Source: Ruminococcus turbiniformis (GTDB lineage: Bacteria; Bacillota; Clostridia; Lachnospirales; Lachnospiraceae). From it: a stretch of DNA of 64,000 nucleotides. The stretch covers positions 1 to 64,000 of the forward strand of contig NZ_JAJEQX010000004.1 of the NCBI RefSeq assembly GCF_020687545.1. The letters run 5' to 3'. A model generated the notes under the pieces. The model did no database searches. It was not told where the DNA came from and was given only the letters and a program-made list of their open reading frames with translations. Both the position numbers and the translations under genes were made by a program. This document shows positions 21,752 to 31,129 of this stretch, one piece after another (position 1 is the stretch's first letter; every line of letters starts with the position of its first letter).

Positions 21752-24046
21752 CTAAGCCTTGCCAAGTGCTTTCAGAATCACATCCGGAGTAACCGGATAC
21801 TCGTTGATCTCGATGCCGCCGAGCGCGTTTTCCACAGCCATCAGAACAGCTGCCGGACCTGCGGCTCCCGTGATCTCACCGATTCCGATCGCCTTGAACG
21901 GATGGGCCGTAGAGAACTTGGACTCCAGAATCTCCGTGTTAAACGGCGGAAGCTCGTTGAAGGTTCTCCACTTGTAATCGATCATGTTGTGGGTCATCAT
22001 ACGTCCGATTCTCGGGTCAAGGATGTGCTCCTCAAGCTGTGCCGTATCCATTCCGGCTGAACCGAGTCCGCCTTCAAACTGCATCTTCAGTTCGAGCGGG
22101 TTGACAACCTGGCCTACGTCGGAGGCACTGAGAAGATCGCTCAGTTTTACAAGTCCTGTGTCTGTATCCACTTCCACTTCTACGAAGTTCATCACGCAGT
22201 TGTTGTGGTTAAAGTCGCCTTCCAGTCCGCCTGTTCCGGAAATCGAGTAGTACAGCGGGCAGATTGCAATCCACGGAAGGGAAACGCTCGGATCGTCTTT
22301 CTTAAATACGACGAGATCTTTTGTATCCAGCTCTTCCGGCTTGCAGCCCATCTTCTTTGCCGCTTCCTCGAACAGCTTCTGTTTTGCAGCCTCTGCAGCT
22401 CTTCCGACTGCCGCTCCGCCTGTGATCGTTCCACGGGATCCTGCCAGACCGAAGTCAGCCGGGTTGTTTCCGTTATTGCACGGCACAAGAGTCACGCGCT
22501 CCATCGGAACATTCAGGATCTCTGCCGCAACCTTTACAACGCCGAGGCGCTGTCCGTTTCCACACTCCGGAGTTACACAGTGTACCATAACCTGGTCGTT
22601 TTCGATACGCACATATGCGAATGTCTCATCACTCTGCGGGTCGCCGCTGCTGTGGAGGCTGAATCCGACGCCGTATCTCTTGTTTCCTTCCACGCGGCTC
22701 GGTGTCGTCCATCCTTTCCAGCGTCTGCTCCATCCGAACTTCTCAGCCGCAGCGTCAAAGCACGGGCCGTAGTCCATCATCGGGTTTCTGTATTTGTGTC
22801 CGGTTCTCCAGTAGTACTCCTCGCCCGGGGAACAGAAGTTTTTCTTGAATACTTCCACCGGATCAAGATCCAGCTTCTTCATGGCTCTTGTCAGAAGGTG
22901 GAGAGCGCAGGACTTAAGTTCCTGTCCTCCGAATCCTCTCGCGATTCCGACCGGGGGAAGATTGGAGACGACAACTTTCGATACAACATCCCAGTTCGGT
23001 GTCTTATTGAGAACAAGGTTCAACTCGCCAAGCCCCTCTGCCACCTGGCCCTGTGTCAGCTCGGAGCTGATTCCCGTGCTCACAAGCCAGTCGCCCTTGA
23101 TGGCCTTTACCATGCCGTCCTTTGTCATACCGATCTTTCCGATAAACTTGTTGCTCAAGCGGCGCTCATAGACGAGCATCTGCTCTTCTTTTGTCATGTA
23201 ATATCGGATCGGAGCGCCTGCAACCTTCGCGGCAGCGACAGTCAGCATTGCGTTGTAGCTGAGCGCGTCCTTGTTTCCGTAGCTTCCGCCTACGTTCGGC
23301 GTAATTGTAAAGATATGCGCGTTGATTGTAAGTCCAAGCGGTTTTGCAACCATATTCGGGCCCTGTGAGGATGCCCACACTGTCACATGGCCCTCATCTT
23401 CCCAGCGCGCTGCGATAAACGGAGCCTCAGGAGCCCCCGGGAACGTCGGCTTGTCGTAGGAAACCTTGCCCTCTACAACAACGTCGCACTCTTCAAATCC
23501 CTTCTCCGGGTCGCCTTCCTGGATCTTGTAGAACGGCGGATCATCTCCCTCGAACCAGCTTCCGGGCGGCAGACAGTTGTGGTCATAGTGATATCCTTTG
23601 GATTCGATGTGATCGTCTGCGCTGTACACTTCCGGAGCGCCGTCTTTGATCGCATCCTCCACATCATAAACCGGTGTCAGCTGTTTGTACTCTACCTCGA
23701 TCAGATCAAGGGCTGCTTCCGCGATGTCGTTGCTTACAGCCGCAACTGTGGCCACGGTATCACCGGTGAAGCGTACCTTCTTTCCAATCACCGGTCTGCA
23801 TGCCGGAATACCTGTCTTCCAGTCCGGTGCGTTTTTATATGTCATTACGGATTTTACACCGGGAAGCGCCTCCGCCTTCGACGTGTCGATTGAGACAATC
23901 TCAGCGTGCGGATACGGACTTCTGAGCACTTTCATGTAAAGCGCGTTCTGGATCTTGATATCATCCGAGTAAAGCGCCTTTCCCGTGACGATACCCGGTC
24001 CGTCCTGACGGCGGCGAACCTTGCCTATATGGCGATATTCACTCAT
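21752..24046 (-). CDS. Molybdopterin-binding subunit of a xanthine-dehydrogenase-family hydroxylase
   Basis: The product has 764 residues. The N-terminal hammerhead domain is recognisable (RRRQDGPGIVTGKALYSDDI, then LRSPYPHAEI). The molybdopterin-binding half shows GGSYGNKDALSYNAML, the RGFGGQE loop, ECGNGQRLG and GSRGTITGG. The catalytic Glu lies in GIGEITGAAGP at position 724. The Gln/Arg loops differ from those of bovine xanthine dehydrogenase, so purine specificity cannot be assumed. It is preceded by the 2Fe-2S subunit and followed by the FAD-GltD subunit with gaps of 13-15 bases: a three-gene complex. Confidence 0.9.
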   Translation of the reverse strand: MSEYRHIGKVRRRQDGPGIVTGKALYSDDIKIQNALYMKVLRSPYPHAEIVSIDTSKAEALPGVKSVMTYKNAPDWKTGIPACRPVIGKKVRFTGDTVATVAAVSNDIAEAALDLIEVEYKQLTPVYDVEDAIKDGAPEVYSADDHIESKGYHYDHNCLPPGSWFEGDDPPFYKIQEGDPEKGFEECDVVVEGKVSYDKPTFPGAPEAPFIAARWEDEGHVTVWASSQGPNMVAKPLGLTINAHIFTITPNVGGSYGNKDALSYNAMLTVAAAKVAGAPIRYYMTKEEQMLVYERRLSNKFIGKIGMTKDGMVKAIKGDWLVSTGISSELTQGQVAEGLGELNLVLNKTPNWDVVSKVVVSNLPPVGIARGFGGQELKSCALHLLTRAMKKLDLDPVEVFKKNFCSPGEEYYWRTGHKYRNPMMDYGPCFDAAAEKFGWSRRWKGWTTPSRVEGNKRYGVGFSLHSSGDPQSDETFAYVRIENDQVMVHCVTPECGNGQRLGVVKVAAEILNVPMERVTLVPCNNGNNPADFGLAGSRGTITGGAAVGRAAEAAKQKLFEEAAKKMGCKPEELDTKDLVVFKKDDPSVSLPWIAICPLYYSISGTGGLEGDFNHNNCVMNFVEVEVDTDTGLVKLSDLLSASDVGQVVNPLELKMQFEGGLGSAGMDTAQLEEHILDPRIGRMMTHNMIDYKWRTFNELPPFNTEILESKFSTAHPFKAIGIGEITGAAGPAAVLMAVENALGGIEINEYPVTPDVILKALGKA

Positions 24047-24061
24047 TGTACGTCCCTCCTT

Positions 24062-24544
24062 CTACAAAATAGACTTCACTGCTTCGATCACCTGATAGTG
24101 ACTGATGCAGCGGCAGAAATTACCTGAAAGTCCTTCCTCAATCTCCTCCACTGTGGGATGAGGATTCTTGTTCAGTATCGATTTTGCTGCGATGATAATA
24201 CCCGGTGTGCAGAACCCGCACTGGAACGCATTGTGGGAAAGGAATGCCTCCTGCAGCGGATCAAGTTTTCCGGTAACCGGATCGCTTAATCCTTCTATGG
24301 TTACAATCTCCCTGCCCTCACATTCGGTTGTCAGTGTGATGCAGGACGCAACCGCCTTTCCATCCATCAGAACCGCGCAGCACCCGCAGGCGCCTTCGCC
24401 GCATGACAGTTTTGTCCCGGTCAGTCCGAGGCGGTCTCTGAGTGTCTCCACCAGTGTCTCCGTCTCCGGGATCTGTCCCAGATTGTCGCCAACAGTGAAT
24501 GTATATGTCTCGCCGTTGACTTTCAGAGTCAGCTCTTTGCTCAC
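24062..24544 (-). CDS. 2Fe-2S subunit of the molybdenum hydroxylase
   Basis: The product has 160 residues with two 2Fe-2S domains. The plant-type cluster is CGEGACGCCAVLMDGKAVASC. The C-terminal four-helix cluster shows QCGFCTPGIIIAA and NFCRCISHY. This is the standard first subunit of the hydroxylase. The start is a GTG at 24544, chosen because AAAGGAGG lies 7 bases before it; the upstream in-frame ATG is too close to that site. It is the first gene of the operon, divergent from a Crp/Fnr regulator. Confidence 0.9.
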   Translation of the reverse strand: MSKELTLKVNGETYTFTVGDNLGQIPETETLVETLRDRLGLTGTKLSCGEGACGCCAVLMDGKAVASCITLTTECEGREIVTIEGLSDPVTGKLDPLQEAFLSHNAFQCGFCTPGIIIAAKSILNKNPHPTVEEIEEGLSGNFCRCISHYQVIEAVKSIL

Positions 24545-24705
24545 GATAAGTCCTCCTTTCAAACCGTAAAGTTCGTATATTTATTAACGATACTATTGTT
24601 ATTTTATTCTCAATCTTTCCTGTCTGCCGCATATACATACACCTTTTTTACTGAATTTTTGTGTACATACGCACATTTTTTTGTTAAAATATGTCTATAA
24701 GAAGC

Positions 24706-24734
24706 TTGATTTTCTCTCAATAACTTGTTAAAAT
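24706..24734 (+). promoter_or_regulatory. Promoter of the second Crp/Fnr gene, overlapping an Fnr-like palindrome
   Basis: TTGATT (24706-24711) and TAAAAT (24729-24734) are spaced by 17 bases. The -35 lies inside TTGATTTTCTCTCAA (24706-24720), a TTGA-N7-TCAA dyad close to Crp/Fnr boxes. A 10-base repeat, TTGTTAAAAT, occurs at 24681-24690 and 24725-24734. Binding at the dyad would block this promoter and could act on the divergent hydroxylase promoter. Autoregulation is inference. Confidence 0.55.
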
Positions 24735-24772
24735 TTAGATTTGGTATAAATCTGGAAAGTGAGGCTTGTTAT

Positions 24773-25432
24773 ATGAATAATATCAGTTTTATTTTAGAAA
24801 ATGAGCTTGACAAATATCTGGATATGTTTGAATCATTCTGTCCGCCCCCGCTTACTGTCTCAAAGGGGAATGATCTGCTCAAACAGTGTGAGACATCCGG
24901 GTGGATGTACTATCTGATCGACGGTATTGCGAAAGTATATGTCACCAGTTCTCTCGGAAATGAACGTATTATCGATCTTATGAAGGGCGGTACACTGATC
25001 GGTATGGACTGTATCAATCTGGATTCCCGCTCTGTGGTGAGCATCCACGCAGTAACGGATATTCACGTGCTCCCGTTCAACAACGATATTCTCAGAAAAA
25101 TGATACATAAAAATGCGGACTTCGCTTATGATCTTGTCCTGTATTACGGAAAGGTGCTCAGGCAGGTTACTTATAACTCCGGCGTGCTTGGCATCACGGA
25201 TCCGCTGATCCGTTTTGCAAATTTTCTTTATCTTTTCATAGATACAGGGAGTTACAAGAACGCAGGAGGTGTTGAGATGACTCAGGAAGAGATCGCTGCC
25301 GCCATCAATATTTCCCGTGCTCAGGTCACGAAGATGTGCCGGAAATTCCGGCAGGAGGGGATTATTCAGACAGGCAGCCGCAGGATTACCATACTCGACT
25401 GGGACAAACTGCGCTCCTACTGCCGGTTCTGA
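24773..25432 (+). CDS. Crp/Fnr-family regulator (next to the molybdenum hydroxylase)
   Basis: The product has 219 residues: an N-terminal sensor fold (residues ~5-120; GIAKVYVTSSLGNERIIDLM) and a C-terminal winged helix with the recognition segment TQEEIAAAINISRAQVTKMC. No N-terminal cysteine cluster is present. It diverges from the hydroxylase operon and likely controls it, in line with many gut Clostridia where a Crp-type gene flanks such loci. The start at 24773 is favoured over the open frame to 24725, which begins inside the promoter. Confidence 0.8.
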   Translation: MNNISFILENELDKYLDMFESFCPPPLTVSKGNDLLKQCETSGWMYYLIDGIAKVYVTSSLGNERIIDLMKGGTLIGMDCINLDSRSVVSIHAVTDIHVLPFNNDILRKMIHKNADFAYDLVLYYGKVLRQVTYNSGVLGITDPLIRFANFLYLFIDTGSYKNAGGVEMTQEEIAAAINISRAQVTKMCRKFRQEGIIQTGSRRITILDWDKLRSYCRF

Positions 25433-25510
25433 ATGTGCCTGCCCGATAGCATAGACCGCATGATAAAGACGGCATGATAAATGAAAAGACAGAAAGGAAC
25501 CGTATGCACC

Positions 25511-26758
25511 ATGCATTATACCGCGCCTCACTATTATAAGAAATTTCACTGTACCGCGGACAGATGTCCGGATACGTGCTGCGCCGGATGGCTGATCCAG
25601 ATCGACTCCTGCTCGCTGAAAAAATACCGGGAGATGAAAGGTCCCATCGGTAACCGTCTTCACAACGAAGTGGACTGGAAAAGGGGATATTTCCGCCAGT
25701 ATGAAGGCCGCTGCGCTTTTTTAAATGAGGAGAATCTGTGTGATCTCTATCTTGAAGGCGGCGGGGAGTCCGCATTCTGTCATACATGCCGGTCATATCC
25801 GAGACATATCGAGGAGTTTGAGGGCCTGCGGGAGATCTCCCTTGCGCTCTCCTGCCCTGAGGCGGCACGGCTGATCCTGACGGAACAGGAACCGGTTCGC
25901 TTCATTTCCGGAGAAAAACATGGAGAGGACGAAAATTTCCCTGATTTTGACTATCTTCTCTTTACGAAACTTGAAGATGCCCGCGTACTTATGATCCGTC
26001 TTCTGCAGAGCCGCGAGCATCCCTTTGCCCTGCGCGCCTCCGTCGTTCTTGCCCTGGCCCATGATCTCCAGGAGCGGATCGACCGGAATATGCTTTTTGA
26101 GGCTGACAGCCTGTTTGAACGGTACTCTTCTGACCATGTATGGAACTGGTTTGAGCGACGCCTGGCAGCGTCCGGATGCCGTGCGGCGGGGTCTGGTTAT
26201 CGTCTGGCAATGCCCGGACGCCGTCCGGCAGAAGATCCCGCGGAAGACGTCTGCAACAGGCTTTTCTCTGTCCTTAACAGGCTTGAGCCTCTGAAAAAAG
26301 ACTGGAAGCCATATTTAAGAAAGATGAAAAAAACAGAAATAATAAAAAAATCCGCTTTCTCTCATCCTGAAGCGGACAGCTCCGGGGTTGAAGCAAGCGG
26401 ATTTGATCGTCTGTTCAGCGGCACAATGTCCGAACAGCTCATGGTCTATTTTGTTTTTACTTATTTCTGCGGCGCCGTATATGACCGGAACGCATATGTA
26501 AAAATCAAGTTTGCCCTTGCGTGTACCTGCCTGATCCGCGAGCTCTGTCTCAGAGAGTGGAGTTTATCAGGCGGCGGCACCGGTGTGGCTGACATCATCC
26601 GAACAGCATACCGATTCTCGCGAGAGATCGAGCACTCCGATCAGAACCGGCTCCGGTTTGAGAAGGCGCTGGAAAACGAAAAGCGGTTTCCTCTGGAGGA
26701 CATGATCCGTTTCTGTTACTGCTCTTCCTCTGGCTCCCGCCCTCTCAGGCGCAGATAG
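25511..26758 (+). CDS. FliB-like protein with Cys-rich domain (flagellin lysine methylase type)
   Basis: The product has 415 residues. The N-terminal cysteine domain is well kept: CTADRCPDTCCAGW at 13-26, CAFLNEENLCDLY, and FCHTCRSYPRH. This is the YkgJ/FliB-type iron-sulfur or zinc domain. FliB methylates flagellin lysines in Salmonella. The middle carries an odd Ala/Gly/Arg-rich, imperfectly repeated stretch (about 215-240, SGCRAAGSGYRLAMPGRRPA) that looks like a later insertion. No flagellar genes lie in this window, so the substrate is open. The start at 25511 fits family N-termini, though the ribosome site is 12 bases off. The gene's 3' end overlaps the converging P-type ATPase by 43 bases. 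Confidence 0.75.
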   Translation: MHYTAPHYYKKFHCTADRCPDTCCAGWLIQIDSCSLKKYREMKGPIGNRLHNEVDWKRGYFRQYEGRCAFLNEENLCDLYLEGGGESAFCHTCRSYPRHIEEFEGLREISLALSCPEAARLILTEQEPVRFISGEKHGEDENFPDFDYLLFTKLEDARVLMIRLLQSREHPFALRASVVLALAHDLQERIDRNMLFEADSLFERYSSDHVWNWFERRLAASGCRAAGSGYRLAMPGRRPAEDPAEDVCNRLFSVLNRLEPLKKDWKPYLRKMKKTEIIKKSAFSHPEADSSGVEASGFDRLFSGTMSEQLMVYFVFTYFCGAVYDRNAYVKIKFALACTCLIRELCLREWSLSGGGTGVADIIRTAYRFSREIEHSDQNRLRFEKALENEKRFPLEDMIRFCYCSSSGSRPLRRR

Positions 26759-29151
26759 TAAAATCTCAGTTTGCCCACAAGCAGCGTCAGATATCTCAGC
26801 ACCGGTTCTGTTGCAATTGCGAACACGACAAAGAGCATGACGCATTCCGTTGTCATTCCCGTGATGGCGAACAGGTCGTTCAGGAAAATGCTGCAGAACA
26901 GAAGTCCGGCAATACATCCTGCGAGAATCACGGTACGGAATTTATTCATCGGCGCACTGATCTTGTAGAGGATCATGAATCCGACGATTGCCAGAAGCAT
27001 GGTCGCCGCGGTAGAGATGTCCGTCGAGTTTACGCCGAACGTGCGGCCGAAGATCACGAGGGCTCCCACGGCAAGGGCGTCCGTTACGGCTGCCGGCAGT
27101 GCTTTCAGAACTACATTTGTCAGGAAATGCCCCTTTATTCTGTTCTTATTCGGCTCCATGGCCAGGAAAAAGGCCGGTATTCCGATTGTAAACATACTGA
27201 TCAGAGAGATCTGCGATGGTTCCAGCGGATAGGTAAACATAAACACAAGTGAGATCAGGCTTAACAGGAATGAAAATATGTTTTTCACAAGGAAAAGTGT
27301 TGACGATCTCTGGATGTTGTTTACGACACGGCGTCCCTCCAGAACAACCTGCGGCATGCACGAGAAGTCAGACTCAAGAAGCACGAGCTGGGATGCCTGT
27401 GCCGCCGCGTCGCTTCCGGACGCCATGGCAATGCTGCAGTCCGCGTCTTTGAGCGCCAGCACGTCGTTGACACCGTCTCCGGTCATGGCGACCGTGTGTC
27501 CGGCGTCTTTTAATATCTGCACGAACTTTCTCTTCTGATCCGGGGTGACCCGGCCGAATACCGTATTGTTCAGCACTGCTTTGCGCAGTGTTTTTTCGTC
27601 TTTCAGCCGGGAAGCATCCACGAATTTGTCCGCATTCTCGATCCCCGCCTGCTTTGCCACATTTGACACGGTAACCGGGTTGTCTCCGGAGATAACCTTC
27701 ACTTCCACTCCCTGCTCCGCAAAGTATTCAAAGGTTGACTTCGCCGCTTCACGGATCGGGTTTGCCAGAAGGACAAAGGCAAGCGGCGTCACCGCATGAT
27801 CCAGCGGTTTCCCGTCGATCTCTCCGTCATATGTACCGAATACGAGCACACGCGCCCCGGTGGAAGCGTGTTCCGTGATTTCTTCCGCATAGTCGCCGTA
27901 TTTATCTTTCAGGACGAACTCCGGCGCGCCGAGCACATAGGATATGTCTTCAAAGGTCACACTGCTGTATTTTGTGGCAGAAGAAAATCCGGTCTTGGAC
28001 ACTGCCTTTTTCTCTGAAGTTGCGGTAAAATACTCTTTCACCGCGGCCATGGTAATATTGTCCTTTGTCATTGCCGCCGCGAAATCTCCGATCATTGTCC
28101 GGATCGGCGGCATTGTTTCGGAGTCGTACTCCTCCGTCTCGATCACATCCTGCACTTTCATTGCCGTCTCTGTGATCGTTCCCGTCTTATCTACACAGAG
28201 CACATCTACCCGCGCAAGCGTCTCGATGCACTTCATATCGTGAAGCAGAACCTTTTTCTGGGCAAGACGGATGGAACTGACCGCAAGGGCCACGCTTGCA
28301 AGCAGGTAAAGTCCCTCCGGGATCATGCCGATCACTGCCGCGATCATAGAGGTGACACTCTCGCGGAAGCCGTCATGCTGGATGAAAAATGCCTGTGAAA
28401 AGAGCACCAGACCGATCGGAATGATCGCAACGCCCACCCACTTCACCAGTTTATCCAGTGAGCGGATCATCTCCGACTGTTCCCCGGACTGCATCTCCTT
28501 GGCCTGAAGGGTCAGTTTTGAGATGTAGGAATCCTCTCCAACACGGTCCAGCCGGGCATGGCACTGACCGGAGACAATAAAGCTTCCGGACATCAGCCTG
28601 TCCCCTCTTCTCTTTGTGATTTCGTCCGCCTCACCTGTCAGAAGGGATTCGTTGACCTGCACTTCCCCTGCCGAGACAACTGCATCGGCACACACCTGGT
28701 TGCCCGCCTTGAAGATCACAATATCATCAATGACAAGCTCCTCCGCGTCGATGACAGACCGCTCTCCGTCACGGACAACCATTGCGTGTGGCGCGTTTAA
28801 CATGGTAAGCTTGTCAAGCACCTGTTTCGCCCGCACTTCCTGTATGATACCGATCAGCGTATTTGCAATGATAACCGGAAGGAAGGTCAGATCCCGGAAG
28901 GACCCGACCAGGATCAGCAGCACCGCGAGTACTGTGAAGATCAGGTTGAAATAAGTAAAGATATTCTCGTGAACAATCTCTCTGGTCGTCTTCGACGGAG
29001 GATCAACCGCGCGGTTCACCCAGCCGTGGAGCCGGTGCTCCTGCACCTGCTGGCTCGTCAGACCTTTTCTGTAATCCGGGTTGTATCTCGTTGTCGGTAT
29101 TCTTCTGTCTCTCTTTTCTTCTGCTGTCTGCGGAGTGCTTCTCCTGGGCAT
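26716..29151 (-). CDS. P-type cation ATPase, CtpE-like
   Basis: The product has 811 residues. The P-type signatures are present: LLTGEAD (actuator), MIPEGLYLL (membrane PEGL motif), LCVDKTGTITE with the phosphorylated Asp, and MTGDGVNDVLAL. About ten membrane segments are visible. The PEGL motif and the missing N-terminal metal domain place it near the calcium-type CtpE group rather than heavy-metal pumps. The ion is not certain. The start at 29151 has a GGAAGG site; the longer open frame reaches into ftsH. It follows ftsH by 56 bases. Confidence 0.8.
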   Translation of the reverse strand: MPRRSTPQTAEEKRDRRIPTTRYNPDYRKGLTSQQVQEHRLHGWVNRAVDPPSKTTREIVHENIFTYFNLIFTVLAVLLILVGSFRDLTFLPVIIANTLIGIIQEVRAKQVLDKLTMLNAPHAMVVRDGERSVIDAEELVIDDIVIFKAGNQVCADAVVSAGEVQVNESLLTGEADEITKRRGDRLMSGSFIVSGQCHARLDRVGEDSYISKLTLQAKEMQSGEQSEMIRSLDKLVKWVGVAIIPIGLVLFSQAFFIQHDGFRESVTSMIAAVIGMIPEGLYLLASVALAVSSIRLAQKKVLLHDMKCIETLARVDVLCVDKTGTITETAMKVQDVIETEEYDSETMPPIRTMIGDFAAAMTKDNITMAAVKEYFTATSEKKAVSKTGFSSATKYSSVTFEDISYVLGAPEFVLKDKYGDYAEEITEHASTGARVLVFGTYDGEIDGKPLDHAVTPLAFVLLANPIREAAKSTFEYFAEQGVEVKVISGDNPVTVSNVAKQAGIENADKFVDASRLKDEKTLRKAVLNNTVFGRVTPDQKRKFVQILKDAGHTVAMTGDGVNDVLALKDADCSIAMASGSDAAAQASQLVLLESDFSCMPQVVLEGRRVVNNIQRSSTLFLVKNIFSFLLSLISLVFMFTYPLEPSQISLISMFTIGIPAFFLAMEPNKNRIKGHFLTNVVLKALPAAVTDALAVGALVIFGRTFGVNSTDISTAATMLLAIVGFMILYKISAPMNKFRTVILAGCIAGLLFCSIFLNDLFAITGMTTECVMLFVVFAIATEPVLRYLTLLVGKLRFYYLRLRGREPEEEQ

Positions 29152-29207
29152 TCTGTCAGATCCCTTCCTTCTTCTGTCTGTGTGTCTGTCTGCGTGTCTG
29201 AGTGGTA

Positions 29208-31070
29208 TCACTCTGTATCTTCGGATCTCTCCCCGTAAGTCAGACTTTTCCGGTTCAGTATTTCCATAAACTCTTCCCCGGTAATCGTCTCTTTTTCGTA
29301 AAGGAATTTTGCCAGTTCATGAAGTTTTCCCTGGTTGTTTTTAAGGAGTTCCATAGCTTTATCATACGCCTCTTTCACCGTTTCCACAACCATGTCGTCG
29401 ATTGTCGTTGCAGTCTCCGGCGAGCAGCTTAAGCTCGAATCCCCTCCCAGGTACGGATTGACCTGGGTCTCAAGGGCAACCATCCCGAAGCGGTCGCTCA
29501 TTCCGTAACGTGTAATCATGGCTCTTGCAAGCTTCGTCGCCTGCTCAATATCGTTGGCCGCGCCGGTAGTGACAGAGCCAAAGACCAGTTCCTCCGCACA
29601 GCGTCCGCCGGTGAAGGTGACAATCTTGTTTGCAAGCTCTTCCTTTGACATGAGGTTTCTCTCTTCCTCGTCCACCTGCATCGTATAGCCGAGCGCGCCG
29701 GATGTTCTCGGGATGATCGTAATCTTTGTGACCGGCGCGGAATTTGTCTGAAGCGCAGCCACAAGCGCGTGTCCCACTTCGTGGTACGCCACGATCAGTT
29801 TCTCCTTTGTCGAGAGAACCTTGTTTTTCTTCTGGTATCCGGCAATGACAACCTCAATGCTTTCCTCCAGATCCGGCTGAGTGACATACTTACGGTTTTC
29901 TCTGACCGCGCGGAGAGCCGCCTCGTTTATCATATTGGCCAGATCTGCTCCCGATGCGCCGGAAGCCGCTCTGGCAATCGCGTTGAAATCAACATCGTCG
30001 CCCATGCGTACTTTCTTTGCGTGTACTTTCAGAATCTCTTCTCTTCCCTTTAAATCCGGAAGCTCCACCGGTATTCTCCGGTCAAAACGTCCCGGACGGA
30101 GAAGTGCCGGATCCAGTGTATCCGGACGGTTTGTAGCGGCAAGGATCACAACTCCTTTGGAAGCGTCGAAACCGTCCATCTCCGTCAGGAGCTGGTTAAG
30201 CGTCTGCTCTCTTTCATCGTTGCCGCTGAATCCGCTCCCGTCACGCTTCTTTCCGATCGTGTCGATCTCATCGATAAAGACAATACACGGAGCTTTCTCA
30301 TTCGCCTGCTTAAACAGATCACGCACTTTAGATGCGCCCATACCTACAAACATCTCAACGAACTCTGAACCGGAAATTGAGAAGAACGGAACACCCGCCT
30401 CACCGGCAACAGCTTTGGCAAGGAGTGTCTTTCCGGTACCGGGAGGTCCCACAAGCAGCGCGCCCTTTGGACACACGGCTCCGATCTCCTGATATTTTCC
30501 CGGATTATTCAGGAAGTCAACGATCTCTGTGAGCAGTTCTTTTGCCTCGTCCTCCCCTGCCACGTCGTTGAATGTGATCCCTGTGGTGGACTGCACATAT
30601 ACCCTCGCATTGCTCTTTCCAAACTGCATAAAGGGTCCGCCTCCGCCTTCACTGCCCATCTTCTTCATGAGCTGGCGTGAGAGCAGCTGGCCTACTACGA
30701 TAAAAATAACAATCGGTATCACCAGGGAAAGAAGCATGCTCACCCACGGATTCATCTGCTCCTGAGCCACTCGCCCGAACTGGCACCCGGATTCCTCCAG
30801 GCGGTTTACCAGATCCGGATCGTCAAATCTGGTCGTCTCATACTGTTTTTCTTCATCGCTGGTGTCTGTAAAATAGATTGTCTCACCTTCAAGCTGGACG
30901 ACGGAGACCTTTTTCTCCTCCAGCATGGTAAGAAAGGTACCGTAATCCACCTCCGTAATATTCCTGTTTGTGAACATCGGGAACACAAACAGATTCAATA
31001 TAATCAGTACAGCCAAAGCTATAATATAGTACACCGCCAGCGGTTTCCTTGGCTTTTGTACTTTTTTCAT
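29208..31070 (-). CDS. ftsH: ATP-dependent zinc metalloprotease FtsH
   Basis: The product has 620 residues. Two N-terminal membrane segments (about 12-30 and 110-130) flank an extracytoplasmic domain. The AAA module has Walker A GPPGTGKT, Walker B CIVFIDEID and the second-region RPGRFDRR. The protease motif is HEVGH, with Val where Ala is usual. FtsH is the membrane-bound hexameric protease that removes damaged membrane proteins and heat-shock regulators. It lies between two P-type ATPase genes on the same strand and may share their transcript. A good GGAGG site precedes the ATG. Confidence 0.95.
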   Translation of the reverse strand: MKKVQKPRKPLAVYYIIALAVLIILNLFVFPMFTNRNITEVDYGTFLTMLEEKKVSVVQLEGETIYFTDTSDEEKQYETTRFDDPDLVNRLEESGCQFGRVAQEQMNPWVSMLLSLVIPIVIFIVVGQLLSRQLMKKMGSEGGGGPFMQFGKSNARVYVQSTTGITFNDVAGEDEAKELLTEIVDFLNNPGKYQEIGAVCPKGALLVGPPGTGKTLLAKAVAGEAGVPFFSISGSEFVEMFVGMGASKVRDLFKQANEKAPCIVFIDEIDTIGKKRDGSGFSGNDEREQTLNQLLTEMDGFDASKGVVILAATNRPDTLDPALLRPGRFDRRIPVELPDLKGREEILKVHAKKVRMGDDVDFNAIARAASGASGADLANMINEAALRAVRENRKYVTQPDLEESIEVVIAGYQKKNKVLSTKEKLIVAYHEVGHALVAALQTNSAPVTKITIIPRTSGALGYTMQVDEEERNLMSKEELANKIVTFTGGRCAEELVFGSVTTGAANDIEQATKLARAMITRYGMSDRFGMVALETQVNPYLGGDSSLSCSPETATTIDDMVVETVKEAYDKAMELLKNNQGKLHELAKFLYEKETITGEEFMEILNRKSLTYGERSEDTE

Positions 31071-31129
31071 CCAAATCCTCCTTATGTTCCTTCAGGGAAA
31101 AGAACCGGTCTTTTCCCTGAAACAATGAA

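Noticed and set aside
22205-23368. 387-codon open frame on the plus strand
   Set aside because: It lies wholly antisense to the molybdopterin subunit gene, has no ribosome site or recognisable domain, and long antisense frames are expected from the codon bias of the real gene.
24860-25663. 267-codon open frame on the minus strand
   Set aside because: It is the reverse shadow of the Crp/Fnr gene and the start of fliB; no conserved motif is present.
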